A DNA stretch of 64,000 nucleotides from Mesonia oceanica. GTDB taxonomy: Bacteria > Bacteroidota > Bacteroidia > Flavobacteriales > Flavobacteriaceae. The translations under genes were made by a program, and so were the position numbers. Within the stretch, counting starts at the first letter, position 1. Each line of letters starts with the position of its first letter. Positions 8,612 to 17,137 of this stretch are shown here, piece by piece. The notes beneath the pieces are model-generated. The model did no database searches and was not told the origin of the DNA. It worked only from the letters and a program-made list of their open reading frames with translations. The DNA lies in assembly GCF_902499555.1 (NCBI RefSeq), contig NZ_CABVMM010000015.1, forward strand, positions 53,148 to 117,147, given 5' to 3'.

Positions 8612-9107
8612 TCAAGAAAAATTATAGTTTAAATCTATATATCCTATACAGCCCTCTTCGTTATAACTAATGCTAGTTACCTTGACTTTTCCATTTTTAA
8701 AACTTTCTGTACCGGCATTCTTATATTCAAATGTATTCCGCATAGGCTATTTTGGCTCCTAACGAATTAAGTGAGCCATCTACCTTTTTAGTTATTTCCG
8801 TAAAAATATGGTTCCATACAATCCTTCGGCAGACATTCTATAAGCAGACTTATAAGCACTACGTTCTAATTGCTCAGCATTCTATAGAATATTTATTCTA
8901 GCTCTCGATGTTCTACAAAGTCACTAGCATATTTGTTAGAAGAAGATATAATTGTGCTAGTGTGATGATAATCAATAGTTTGATTACTGTTGATCAAATT
9001 TTTATCGAACGTATCACCATTCACTATAAAACCATCTATTATCGGAGGTATCATCATAACTAAAAGAAATCATTAAAAATAAAAACAATAAGAATAGATT
9101 TTTTACT
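8612..9107 (-). pseudogene. Decayed gene for a small secreted protein
   Basis: No intact gene fills 8548-9213, but the minus strand reads as a broken coding sequence of about 165 codons. From 9104 down it begins with a signal-peptide-like KNLFLLFLFLMISFSYDD. A frame change follows near the DNRWFYSEW stop, giving MMIPPIIDGFIVNGDTFDKN and later SSSNKYASDFVEHRELE. Another change gives AEQLERSAYKSAYRMSAEG, then TEITKKVDGSLNSLGAKIAY. The end reads RNTFEYKNAGTESFKNGKVK and stops at 8612-8614. The codon that would start it reads GTA. I do not recognise the family. At least three frameshifts or stops make it a pseudogene. Confidence 0.6.
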
Positions 9108-9213
9108 TATACAAAAAAGTAATTATTTTAACTGATATTTAAAATAGTTATCTAAATATTTCAATTTTTTTATTGAATTAGAACTACTTTTACAGCAAAA
9201 TAGGAGTTAAGCT

Positions 9214-10545
9214 ATGGAGTTATTTGAAGATTTTAAAATTAATAAGCAATTACACTATGCGATTGAAGATTTAGGTTTTAAAAAACCTACCCCTATACAG
9301 TCTAAATCTTTTCCGGTAATTATGAGTGGGAGAGATGTTGTGGGAATTGCTCAAACGGGAACGGGTAAAACCTTTGCGTATATGCTACCTATTTTACAAA
9401 ATTTAAAGTTTTCAAAACAAAAACATCCTCGGGTATTAGTTATGGTCCCTACACGGGAACTTGTTTTACAGGTAGAAGAAGAAATTGGCAAATTTGCTAA
9501 ATACCTCAACCTACGAGTAGCTGCAGTTTATGGAGGCGTTAATATGAATACCCATCACCTATTGGTGGCACAAGGTTGTGATATCGTAGTAGCAACTCCC
9601 GGACGATTGTATGACTTAACATTAAGTAGAGCACTTCGGTTAAAAGAAATTAAACAACTGGTGATAGATGAAGTAGATGTGATGCTGGATCTCGGGTTTA
9701 GATTTCAGTTAACCAATATTTTAGAAATTTTACCGCCACAGCGTCAAAACATTATGTTCTCGGCAACAATGACTGATGATGTAGACTTATTTATCCAAGA
9801 TTTTTTCAAGTCTCCAGAGAATATTTCAGTGGCAGTGAGTGGTACACCTTTAGATAATATAGATCAGGTTTGTTATTCAGTTCCTAATTTTTATACCAAA
9901 GTAAATTTACTTCAATACCTATTAAAAGATAAGCAGCAGTTTCAAAAAGTTTTAGTTTTTGTGCCGAATAAGAAAAGTGCCGATTTGGTATTTCAATTAT
10001 TAGAAGAAAAGTTTAATCAGGATGTAGCTGTTATACATTCAAATAAAACTCAAAATTACCGTATTCGATCAATTGAAAGTTTTAATACGGGAGAAGTTCG
10101 TGTGTTAGTGACGAGTGATGTGATGTCTCGTGGGCTAGATTTAAATAAAATTACTCATGTAATTAATTTTGATACTCCTTTATTTCCTGAAAATTATATG
10201 CACCGTATCGGTAGAACCGGTAGAGCAGAGGAACAGGGAAGTTCTATTTTACTTTATACTGAAAAAGAACAAGCTTACAAAGAAGCAATAGAGAAATTGA
10301 TGGATTATAAAATCCCCAAATTAGCTTTACCAGAAGGGGTAGAAATTTCTAAAGAGCTTAGCCCCGAAGAAAAGCCAAAGCACAAAGAAAAAGATTTCAC
10401 GAAACACAAAAAGACAGAAGAAGAAAGAGGAGCAGCATTTCATGAAAAGAAAGAGAAAAACCAAAAAGAAAATTTAGGAGGTTCTTATCGTCGCGAGATC
10501 AAAAAGAAATATAAAAAGCCTAAAACTAGAGGAAGTAAAAAATAA
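9214..10545 (+). CDS. DEAD-box RNA helicase with DEVD motif II
   Basis: This 443-residue protein is an ATP-dependent RNA helicase of the RhlE-like bacterial group. In order it has a Q motif (KPTPIQSKSFP, 24-34), Walker A AQTGTGKT (46-53), PTRELVLQ, TPGRL, motif II DEVD (152-155), SATM, VTSDVMSRGLDL and HRIGRTGRA. The tail from about 375 is a Lys/Glu-rich, probably disordered extension ending in basic residues, typical of RNA-binding tails. Motif II has valine in place of alanine, which should still bind Mg-ATP. A TAGGAG ribosome-binding site lies 8 bases before the ATG. Confidence 0.93.
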   Translation: MELFEDFKINKQLHYAIEDLGFKKPTPIQSKSFPVIMSGRDVVGIAQTGTGKTFAYMLPILQNLKFSKQKHPRVLVMVPTRELVLQVEEEIGKFAKYLNLRVAAVYGGVNMNTHHLLVAQGCDIVVATPGRLYDLTLSRALRLKEIKQLVIDEVDVMLDLGFRFQLTNILEILPPQRQNIMFSATMTDDVDLFIQDFFKSPENISVAVSGTPLDNIDQVCYSVPNFYTKVNLLQYLLKDKQQFQKVLVFVPNKKSADLVFQLLEEKFNQDVAVIHSNKTQNYRIRSIESFNTGEVRVLVTSDVMSRGLDLNKITHVINFDTPLFPENYMHRIGRTGRAEEQGSSILLYTEKEQAYKEAIEKLMDYKIPKLALPEGVEISKELSPEEKPKHKEKDFTKHKKTEEERGAAFHEKKEKNQKENLGGSYRREIKKKYKKPKTRGSKK

Positions 10546-10593
10546 GTCATCATCAATTTTTAGTACCACATCTCAAGCGAAGCTTGACCATAA

Positions 10594-10624
10594 GATGAGG
10601 TACCAGATCAAGTTTGGGATGACG
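10594..10624. repeat. REP-like palindrome, family B
   Basis: A diverged family B copy between the helicase gene and the DUF2461 gene (arms TACCAGA and TTTGGGA). A partial family C-like foldback (CATCTCAAGCGAAGCTTGA) lies just before it. Confidence 0.65.
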
Positions 10625-10722
10625 AAAATAATAGAAGTACGTTTGCTTCATTCTATGGAATCTCCGATTTTAATCATGATATTAAAAGAATAAGTTTTAT
10701 AACTTTGAAGAAAAGACTTTCC

Positions 10723-11403
10723 ATGAAATCTGTACCTCAAGAAGTATTAGCTTTTTTACGTCAACTTGAACAAAATAACGATCGCGATTGGTTTAATGAC
10801 CATAAAGCTGAATTTAAAGCTTTAGAAAGTGAAATGAAAGATTTCTATAAAGAAATTGAAATCAAGCTGAATCTTCACGATCAAATAGAAAAAACAAAAG
10901 CGTTTAGAATTTATAGGGACGTGAGGTTTTCTAAAGATAAAACGCCATACAAAACCAATTTTGGGGCAAGCTTTACTCGAAGAAAACCGGCATTACGTGG
11001 TGGATATTATGTACATATTCAACCCGAAAATAAATCGTTTATTGCCGTAGGTTTTTGGAACCCCAATAAAGATGATTTATATAGAATTAGGAAAGAAGTA
11101 GAAATGGATGCGGAAGAAATACAGGAAATTCTTCAGCAAAAAGACTTGAAAAAATATTGGGGAGAAGTAGAAGGAGAGCGCTTAAAAACTTCCCCTAAAG
11201 GATTTGATAAAGAACATCCTGCTATTGATTTATTGAATTTAAAACAATGGACGTTTACCAAAAAATTTACCGATAAAGAAGTAGTTGCCCCTGATTTTGC
11301 AACAACTATAGATAAGCATTTTCAAGCTATAAAGCCATTTTTTGATTATATGAGTAGCGTTCTAACCACCGATTTAAATGGCGTTTCCTTGATTGATAAT
11401 TAA
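10723..11403 (+). CDS. DUF2461 domain protein
   Basis: The 226-residue protein belongs to the DUF2461 (TIGR02453-type) family, whose biochemical function is unknown. Characteristic segments are NNDRDWFNDHKAEF near the N terminus, FRIYRDVRFSKDKTPYKTNF in the middle and RGGYYVHIQPENKSFIAVG. It has no signal peptide or membrane segment, so it is probably cytoplasmic. The ATG at 10723 follows an AAGAAAAG ribosome-binding stretch; an upstream TTG at 10705 is less likely. Confidence 0.85.
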   Translation: MKSVPQEVLAFLRQLEQNNDRDWFNDHKAEFKALESEMKDFYKEIEIKLNLHDQIEKTKAFRIYRDVRFSKDKTPYKTNFGASFTRRKPALRGGYYVHIQPENKSFIAVGFWNPNKDDLYRIRKEVEMDAEEIQEILQQKDLKKYWGEVEGERLKTSPKGFDKEHPAIDLLNLKQWTFTKKFTDKEVVAPDFATTIDKHFQAIKPFFDYMSSVLTTDLNGVSLIDN

Positions 11404-11409
11404 AAATTT

Positions 11410-11439
11410 CGTCATTCCGTGCTTGGCACGGAATCTCAT
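11410..11439. repeat. REP-like palindrome, family B variant
   Basis: Arms ATTCCGTGC and GCACGGAAT with a short TTG loop, downstream of the DUF2461 gene and convergent with cysM. It may double as a transcription barrier. Confidence 0.7.
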
Positions 11440-11465
11440 ACCGAATTTATAAAATAATTTTTAGT

Positions 11466-11497
11466 GATGAGACCCTGAAACAAGTTCAGGGTGACGG
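11466..11497. repeat. REP-like palindrome, family B variant
   Basis: Arms ACCCTGAA and TTCAGGGT around ACAAG, flanked by GATGAG and GACGG. This variant mixes family B flanks with family C-like arms. Confidence 0.7.
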
Positions 11498-11552
11498 AAA
11501 AGTAGAAAATAACATTTCTTGATCTTACATTTGCTAAAATAGATGAGGAAAT

Positions 11553-12437
11553 TTACTCCTCAAACAAATCAGAAGAAAGGTAACGATCACCGCGGTCACA
11601 AACAATAGAAACTACCACTCCTTCTTCCAGTGTTTCGATAAGCTTTAACGCTGCTGCAGTAGCACCGCCACTGCTCATTCCCGCAAAAACACCTTCTTCT
11701 TTAGCTAGACGTATAGTCATAGCTCGTGCTTCTTCTTCACTTACTTCAATAACCTGATCTACCTTTTTAGGGTTAAAAATTTTAGGCAAATATTCTTTTG
11801 GCCATTTTCTAATTCCGGGAATGCTAGCATTATCGCTGGGTTGTACACCTACAATTTTGATATCACTATTTTTCTCTTTTAAAAAAGTAGAAGTTCCCAT
11901 AATGGTTCCGGTGGTTCCCATAGAAGATACAAAATGAGTGACCTTATGCTCGGTATCGTTCCAAATTTCTGGTCCGGTGGTTTTGTAATGCGCTTTCCAG
12001 TTATCGTCGTTAGCAAATTGATTTAAGCCCACATAACCTTCATGGGCAACTTTGTTATCGGCATAATCACGAGCAGCTTCAATGCCACGATCGCTAGGAG
12101 TTAAAGTAACTTTTGCTCCGTAGGCACGCATCGTTTGTACACGTTCTTTGGTAGCGTTTTCAGGCATTACCAATTCTATGTTTAGTTGATAAAGATTGGC
12201 AATAAGTGCGAGTGCAATTCCGGTATTTCCACTGGTCGCTTCAATTAACTTGGTATTTTTATCGATATCGCCACGTTCTATCGCACTTTTGATCATATTG
12301 TAGGCAGGACGATCTTTTACGCTTCCGCCTGGATTTTGCCCTTCTAATTTAAAATAGAGCTTTACGTTTTTGTTCTTGTTCAGTTGTTGGGCCTCAACTA
12401 GCGGCGTGTTGCCTATTAAATCTAAGATAGTACTCAT
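11553..12437 (-). CDS. cysM: Cysteine synthase (O-acetylserine sulfhydrylase), CysM type
   Basis: This PLP enzyme replaces the acetyl group of O-acetylserine with sulfide to give cysteine. The 294-residue sequence has LIGNTPLV at the N terminus, the Schiff-base lysine K41 in NPGGSVKDRPA, the substrate loop ATSGNTGIALAL and the PLP-phosphate loop SSMGTTGTIMG. The start codon overlaps the stop of the upstream serine acetyltransferase gene by four bases (ATGA), so the two pathway enzymes are co-translated. The length and N terminus resemble CysM more than CysK. Confidence 0.93.
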   Translation of the reverse strand: MSTILDLIGNTPLVEAQQLNKNKNVKLYFKLEGQNPGGSVKDRPAYNMIKSAIERGDIDKNTKLIEATSGNTGIALALIANLYQLNIELVMPENATKERVQTMRAYGAKVTLTPSDRGIEAARDYADNKVAHEGYVGLNQFANDDNWKAHYKTTGPEIWNDTEHKVTHFVSSMGTTGTIMGTSTFLKEKNSDIKIVGVQPSDNASIPGIRKWPKEYLPKIFNPKKVDQVIEVSEEEARAMTIRLAKEEGVFAGMSSGGATAAALKLIETLEEGVVVSIVCDRGDRYLSSDLFEE

Positions 12438-13219
12438 GAGTTTTGCTTAATTTTTATTTCTGGACTGTGGGTAACAATAGAATTTTCTGGAATGGAAGAG
12501 GTGAGCCAAACATTTCCGCCAATCACACTGTTTTTTCCTACCGTCGTTTTTCCGCCTAAAATGGTGGCATTGGCGTAAATGGTAACTTGATCTTCTACGG
12601 TAGGATGCCTTTTTGTGTTTTTTAGATTTTTTTCAACATATAAAGCTCCTAGCGTAACCCCTTGGTAAATTTTTACCTCATTTTTTATCACAGCAGTCTC
12701 CCCAATAACAATTCCGGTAGCATGATCGATAAAAAAAGAAGTTCCAATTTGAGCTCCGGGATGAATATCTACTCCGGTAAGCCGATGTGCATATTCGGTC
12801 ATCATACGAGGAACCAGTGGGAAACCGGCTTTATAAAATTCATGGGCAAACCTATAAATGGCTACTGCAAAAAATCCTGGATAACATAAATAAACTTCTT
12901 CAATAGAATTGGAAGCCGGATCATTTTTATGAATGGCTTCGGCATCTTTATTCAATTTGCAGAGCAATTCCGGTAGCTTGGTAATGTAATTTTGCCAAAG
13001 TTTGCTACAAGGTTTTTCATGGTCCCAACAGGCTAAATCTACTAATTCTTTAAAGTCTTCCTCTAGCTCATTCAAATTCTTTTCAACAGGGATTTCAGCA
13101 TCAAAAAGGGTGTGAAATAACTTATTGGTAAAGTTTTCGGTAGCGGTTTTCAGCCGAAATTTTAAATGCGGATTTAGTTTTTGGTTCTCTAGTTGAGCAA
13201 TAATTTCTTGTTTATTCAT
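12434..13219 (-). CDS. Serine O-acetyltransferase, EpsC type
   Basis: The enzyme acetylates serine with acetyl-CoA, providing the substrate of the adjacent CysM. The 261-residue protein has a helical N-terminal domain and a C-terminal left-handed beta helix of hexapeptide repeats, seen as VDIHPGAQIGTSFFIDHATG, IVIGETAVI and VTLGALYVEKN, with catalytic His residues in IDHATG. The extended N-terminal half matches the longer EpsC form common in Bacteroidetes rather than classic CysE. It is the first gene of the two-gene unit. Confidence 0.92.
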   Translation of the reverse strand: MNKQEIIAQLENQKLNPHLKFRLKTATENFTNKLFHTLFDAEIPVEKNLNELEEDFKELVDLACWDHEKPCSKLWQNYITKLPELLCKLNKDAEAIHKNDPASNSIEEVYLCYPGFFAVAIYRFAHEFYKAGFPLVPRMMTEYAHRLTGVDIHPGAQIGTSFFIDHATGIVIGETAVIKNEVKIYQGVTLGALYVEKNLKNTKRHPTVEDQVTIYANATILGGKTTVGKNSVIGGNVWLTSSIPENSIVTHSPEIKIKQNS

Positions 13220-13330
13220 GTATCGAAAATTCTAGCAACTCAAAGTTAGAAATTATTCTGTTGCCTACTTTAAAAATGCAGCAACAAAATACTTATGTTG
13301 ATTTGATTTAGACGAAATACCTTTAATTTC

Positions 13331-13360
13331 TTGACAGTTTCTGAATAGTGTTTATTTTTG
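13331..13360 (+). promoter_or_regulatory. Bacteroidetes-type promoter of the truA-like gene
   Basis: TTG at 13331-13333 and TATTTTTG at 13353-13360 are separated by exactly 19 bases, matching the Bacteroidetes -33/-7 consensus. Transcription would begin about 13367, which rules out the TTG at 13358 as a start codon and leaves a very short leader before ATG 13373. Confidence 0.7.
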
Positions 13361-13372
13361 AAAGAAAAGGAG

Positions 13373-14158
13373 ATGCAACGAGTTAGGTTTTATTACCTTA
13401 TTAAACTTCAATATTTAGGCTTTCGTTTTCACGGTTGGCAAAAACAGCCTGATGTGATTACGGTTGAAAAAATGGTAGAACGAACTACCGCATATGTGTT
13501 GGGACGAAAGAATTTTAAACTTTTGGCTTCCGGTAGGACCGATGCAAAAGTTTCGGTTAATCAAACGTATATCGAACTTTTTGTGGATAAAGCACCGATT
13601 GATGTAAAAGAATTTTTACCTGAATTCAATAAAAACCTTCCTCCGGATATTCGAGCTTTGGATATCACAGAAACCGATAAAGACTTCAATATTATTAATC
13701 ACCCCAAGCAAAAAGAGTATTTGTATTTTTTTGCTTATGGCGAAAAGTTTCATCCGTTTTGTGCACCGTTTATGACGTATTTTAAAGATGATTTAGATAT
13801 TGAGTTGATGCAGCAAGGTGCTAAATTATTTGAAGGAGAACATGATTTTTGGTCGTATGCTTTTAGACCTAAACCTGAAACGATAACACAGGGGAAAATT
13901 GATTTTTGTGAGTTAACAGAAAATGATATTTATACGGCAAATTTCTTTCCGAAGAAAAGTTATGTATTAAAAATTAGAGGAAAAGGTTTTAAACGGCATC
14001 AAATTAGGTTAATGATGGGTGCTTTATTTGATTTGGGTAGGGGAGATGTAGATTTGAATTTTATAGAAAAAACCTTAGAAGGGGAAAATAGAATTAAATT
14101 AGAACACATAGCTCAACCTTCCGGATTAATTTTGAAAGAAGTAAAATTGGAGGAGTAA
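13373..14158 (+). CDS. TruA-family tRNA pseudouridine synthase
   Basis: The 261-residue protein is a TruA-type pseudouridine synthase, which isomerises uridines in the tRNA anticodon arm. The catalytic aspartate is D57 in SGRTDAKVS. RHQIRLMMGALFDLGRGD near the C terminus is the second conserved TruA block. The usual GRTDAGVH is changed to GRTDAKVS, so this may be a specialised paralogue; its target site cannot be read from the sequence. The ATG at 13373 is set by the promoter just upstream. Confidence 0.82.
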   Translation: MQRVRFYYLIKLQYLGFRFHGWQKQPDVITVEKMVERTTAYVLGRKNFKLLASGRTDAKVSVNQTYIELFVDKAPIDVKEFLPEFNKNLPPDIRALDITETDKDFNIINHPKQKEYLYFFAYGEKFHPFCAPFMTYFKDDLDIELMQQGAKLFEGEHDFWSYAFRPKPETITQGKIDFCELTENDIYTANFFPKKSYVLKIRGKGFKRHQIRLMMGALFDLGRGDVDLNFIEKTLEGENRIKLEHIAQPSGLILKEVKLEE

Positions 14159-14220
14159 TTTGATATTTATTTAGGAAATTTTAGTTTTTGCTTTATTATT
14201 TTTGAGAAAACTCAATAAAA

Positions 14221-14916
14221 TTGAAAGCAGCGAATATTGCCAAATACAGTTCTTTGTATTTTACATTAACCTTAGTAGTGGGATTAGTAATTTTATATTT
14301 TGTTTATCCTGATTTTCAAAATGCGATGAACGATTTATGGGAAGCTCTAAAATCTGGTGAGCAACAACAAATTTCTTCTACCATTAAAAGTTTTGGTGGT
14401 TGGGGGATCGCCGCAATTATCTTGATTATTGTTTTACAAATGTTTTTGGTGATTTTTCCTTCGTGGTTACCAATGATAGCTGCAGCTTTGGTATATGGGA
14501 CTATTCCTTCTATTCTTATGTCTTCAGCAGGGGTTTTCTTGGCCTCTACCATTGGTTATTCTATAGGAATTGGGTTAAGTGAGAAAGCATTACATAAATT
14601 TATTAGTGACAAAACTTTTGAAAAACTGAAATATTGGGTGGGCAATTATGGTTTTTGGAGTATTGTATTATTTAGGATTTCTCCCTTTTTATCGAATGAT
14701 GCCATTAGTATTTTAGCGGGTGGGGTAAAAATGAAATATGTGAAATTTATTACCGCAACCATGTTAGGGATTGTACCGTTAGCAACAGCTATTGCCCTAT
14801 TTGCTGAAAATATAGAAACTTTAAAAACCGGATTGTATTGGATTGGCGGAGCAGGAGTTGTGATTTATGCTATTTTTATTTATGTAGATCATAAAAAGCG
14901 CAAGACAAGCGACTAG
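14221..14916 (+). CDS. TVP38/TMEM64 (VTT/DedA-like) membrane protein
   Basis: The 231-residue integral membrane protein has about six hydrophobic segments and the VTT-domain core: a loop entering the membrane at FPSWLPMIAAALVYG, then FLASTIGYSIGIGLSE and the arginine-containing FRISPFLSNDAISILAG. Relatives of this superfamily are linked to lipid scrambling or flipping. The only usable start is TTG 14221 (LKAANIAKYSS), since the next ATG would cut off the first helix. Confidence 0.82.
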   Translation: MKAANIAKYSSLYFTLTLVVGLVILYFVYPDFQNAMNDLWEALKSGEQQQISSTIKSFGGWGIAAIILIIVLQMFLVIFPSWLPMIAAALVYGTIPSILMSSAGVFLASTIGYSIGIGLSEKALHKFISDKTFEKLKYWVGNYGFWSIVLFRISPFLSNDAISILAGGVKMKYVKFITATMLGIVPLATAIALFAENIETLKTGLYWIGGAGVVIYAIFIYVDHKKRKTSD

Positions 14917-14918
14917 GT

Positions 14919-15434
14919 TTATTCAATTCTAACACCTTGGCTAATAAACGACAACCCTTGCTGACTGGTAGTGGAAATCATCACACTTTCAAAAAGTGGC
15001 TCATGAGCATTTTTGTTTATCTTCCAAACAAAAATGAAATTACCTCCGGTTCCACCTGCGATTTCTTGTTCATTAATCACGATTTCCAATGTTTCCATCG
15101 GTGCGATAAAAATTGTTTTTTCTAAATAAGGTTTTATTAATTTTCCTTCGGTAGAATAGTGGTCTGCTTTTTCTAAATATAGCGTATCAGATAAGCTAGT
15201 ATTCCGCATACTTACGGTAACGGTAAGATTATGTTTTCGATGTTCAGAAAGGCTATAAACTTGAGAATATATAGATAGGTAAGTTTTCCCTTCGTTTAAA
15301 AGTGAATCAGCCTCAATAGTTGTTGCTAACCTTTCTTTCAAATGTAATGAGGGAGGCTGTTCATGCGATTTATTTGTTTCCATACAAGAAATACAAAAGA
15401 TAGCACATAGTAGTATTAGTAATACTTTTTTCAT
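14919..15434 (-). CDS. DUF3124 lipoprotein
   Basis: The 171-residue precursor has a lipoprotein signal peptide ending in CISC (Cys17), so the mature protein should be membrane anchored in the periplasm. The rest matches the DUF3124 pattern: KTYLSIYSQVYSLSEHRKH, TVSMRNTSLSDTLYL, IAGGTGGNFIFVW and VMISTTSQQGLSFISQG. Function is unknown. Its stop is two bases from the stop of the VTT gene, so the genes converge with no spacer. Confidence 0.8.
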   Translation of the reverse strand: MKKVLLILLCAIFCISCMETNKSHEQPPSLHLKERLATTIEADSLLNEGKTYLSIYSQVYSLSEHRKHNLTVTVSMRNTSLSDTLYLEKADHYSTEGKLIKPYLEKTIFIAPMETLEIVINEQEIAGGTGGNFIFVWKINKNAHEPLFESVMISTTSQQGLSFISQGVRIE

Positions 15435-15445
15435 TAGAGGTTAGC

Positions 15446-16528
15446 TTATAGCCATTTTTTGCGTTTAAAATACCAAATCATCATACAAAAAACAACGAAC
15501 ATAAGTCCTAAAAGATAGAAATAACCATACTTTAACTGAAGTTCGGGAATATATTCAAAATTCATCCCATAAATTCCGGCCATAAAAGTTAAAGGGATAA
15601 AAATACTAGCCATTATGGTTAGCACTTTCATTACCTCATTCATTTTATTGCTAATGGTAGTCATATACATATCCATAAGTCCCCAAATCATTTCTCGATA
15701 AATCTCGATATTTTCAGAAATTTGAGTAATATGATCTTGTAAATCTCTAAGGTAACTATGTGTTTTTTGGTCAATGAGTTCGTGTTGACTATTTTCTAAC
15801 CGATTGACGACTTCTCGCAGCGGATGAATAGCTTTTCTAATACGTAATACTTCTCGTTTAAGATCTTGTATTTCTTGGGTCATATCTTCTTCTACCGCTT
15901 GGGTAAAAAGGGAATCTTCAAGGCTTTCTATCTTCTCGCTTAATGCTTCAATAATAATAAAGTAATTATCGACAACGGCATCCATCAGGGCATACATTAA
16001 ATAGTCTGAACCAGAAGTGCGCATTCTGCCTTTTGTATTATTAATACGTTCTCGAACTCCATCAAAAACATCACCATCAGCCTCTTGAAAGGTAAGTACA
16101 AAACCTTCACCGGCAACAATGCTTAAATGTTCATTTACAAATTCATTTTGGCTGTCGTTATAAAGCATTTTAACCACTACAAAAATATAATCGTCGTAAT
16201 CGTCAAACTTTGGACGTTGTTGAGTGTTTACAATATCTTCTATAATTAATGGATGTAGATGATAATGCTTCCCCAGTTCTTCAATCTCTTTAGTATGGTT
16301 TAAGCCGTTAATATTAATCCAGGTAATGTTGTCTTTTCCTTTAAAATGAAAAGCATCATCTACCTTATTACTATTTTCACGGGTGACTTTATCCTTGTCG
16401 AAATTTATAATTTCAACAGAAGGGTTTTCTGTTTCTTTATTCCCTACATAGGTAACCTGTCCGGGAATTTGATTAACTGAAGTATTCTTTACTTTTTGCT
16501 TTTTTTTATGCCTTCTTCTTACTCTCAT
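15446..16528 (-). CDS. corA: Magnesium/cobalt transporter CorA
   Basis: CorA is a homopentameric divalent-cation channel. The 360-residue protein has a large cytoplasmic N-terminal domain, a long helix (about residues 215-290), and two C-terminal membrane helices. The signature YGMNF follows the first membrane helix (IPLTFMAGIYGMNFEYIPEL). The C-terminal end KRKKWL is basic, consistent with a cytoplasmic terminus. The first 16 residues are very basic. Confidence 0.93.
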   Translation of the reverse strand: MRVRRRHKKKQKVKNTSVNQIPGQVTYVGNKETENPSVEIINFDKDKVTRENSNKVDDAFHFKGKDNITWININGLNHTKEIEELGKHYHLHPLIIEDIVNTQQRPKFDDYDDYIFVVVKMLYNDSQNEFVNEHLSIVAGEGFVLTFQEADGDVFDGVRERINNTKGRMRTSGSDYLMYALMDAVVDNYFIIIEALSEKIESLEDSLFTQAVEEDMTQEIQDLKREVLRIRKAIHPLREVVNRLENSQHELIDQKTHSYLRDLQDHITQISENIEIYREMIWGLMDMYMTTISNKMNEVMKVLTIMASIFIPLTFMAGIYGMNFEYIPELQLKYGYFYLLGLMFVVFCMMIWYFKRKKWL

Positions 16529-16549
16529 AAAAGTAAAAATAGTATAATT

Positions 16550-16957
16550 TTAGAAAACATAATCTTGTTCTAAAAGCTGAATACTATTTTGAAGCCTGTC
16601 CCTCACCAAATTCATCATTCGTTTATTTAAGGCTGAAGAATTTTCGATATACGTAAGGTATTCATTCACCGTAAATTGGCCAATGATCATTCCTTTTAAA
16701 CTATTTCTAAACTTCATGTCTTTATGAATAACATTATCAATGTAGCCTAATCTTCTTTCTAAAGAAAGTTCAAAAAATACATTTTTATGTTTTTTGATAT
16801 AGTTTTTAAAAGCTTCTATCAATAAATGATGCTGAAGTTTAATGACCGGTCGTAAAGTAGCATTTTGAAATCGTTCTTCAGAAGACATATTCTCAGCTAC
16901 CTTAGCAGAAGGAATTTCGGGTCTAATGTGTAGTAAATACTCGTCGCGAACATCCAT
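16550..16957 (-). CDS. Conserved hypothetical protein
   Basis: A 135-residue soluble, mostly helical protein with no signal peptide. It contains no motif I can assign. It lies 21 bases upstream of corA on the same strand and may be co-transcribed with it. The ATG at 16957 (MDVRDEYLLHIRPEIP) is the first plausible start. I recall similar short flavobacterial proteins carrying loose names, which I do not trust here. Confidence 0.65.
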   Translation of the reverse strand: MDVRDEYLLHIRPEIPSAKVAENMSSEERFQNATLRPVIKLQHHLLIEAFKNYIKKHKNVFFELSLERRLGYIDNVIHKDMKFRNSLKGMIIGQFTVNEYLTYIENSSALNKRMMNLVRDRLQNSIQLLEQDYVF

Positions 16958-17137
16958 AAGTAAGTGATTTTTAATAAATTTACGTAATCCAACTTATCTT
17001 AAGTTAATTGAGTCTTAAGACTTATACACCAACTTGTTAACAATAAGTGGCGTTAAATTACTCTTAATTGAAAATGCTATCATCCCCAGTATTTTTAAAT
17101 TGAGACGAAGAATCAAAAAGTTAAAATACTAGATAGA

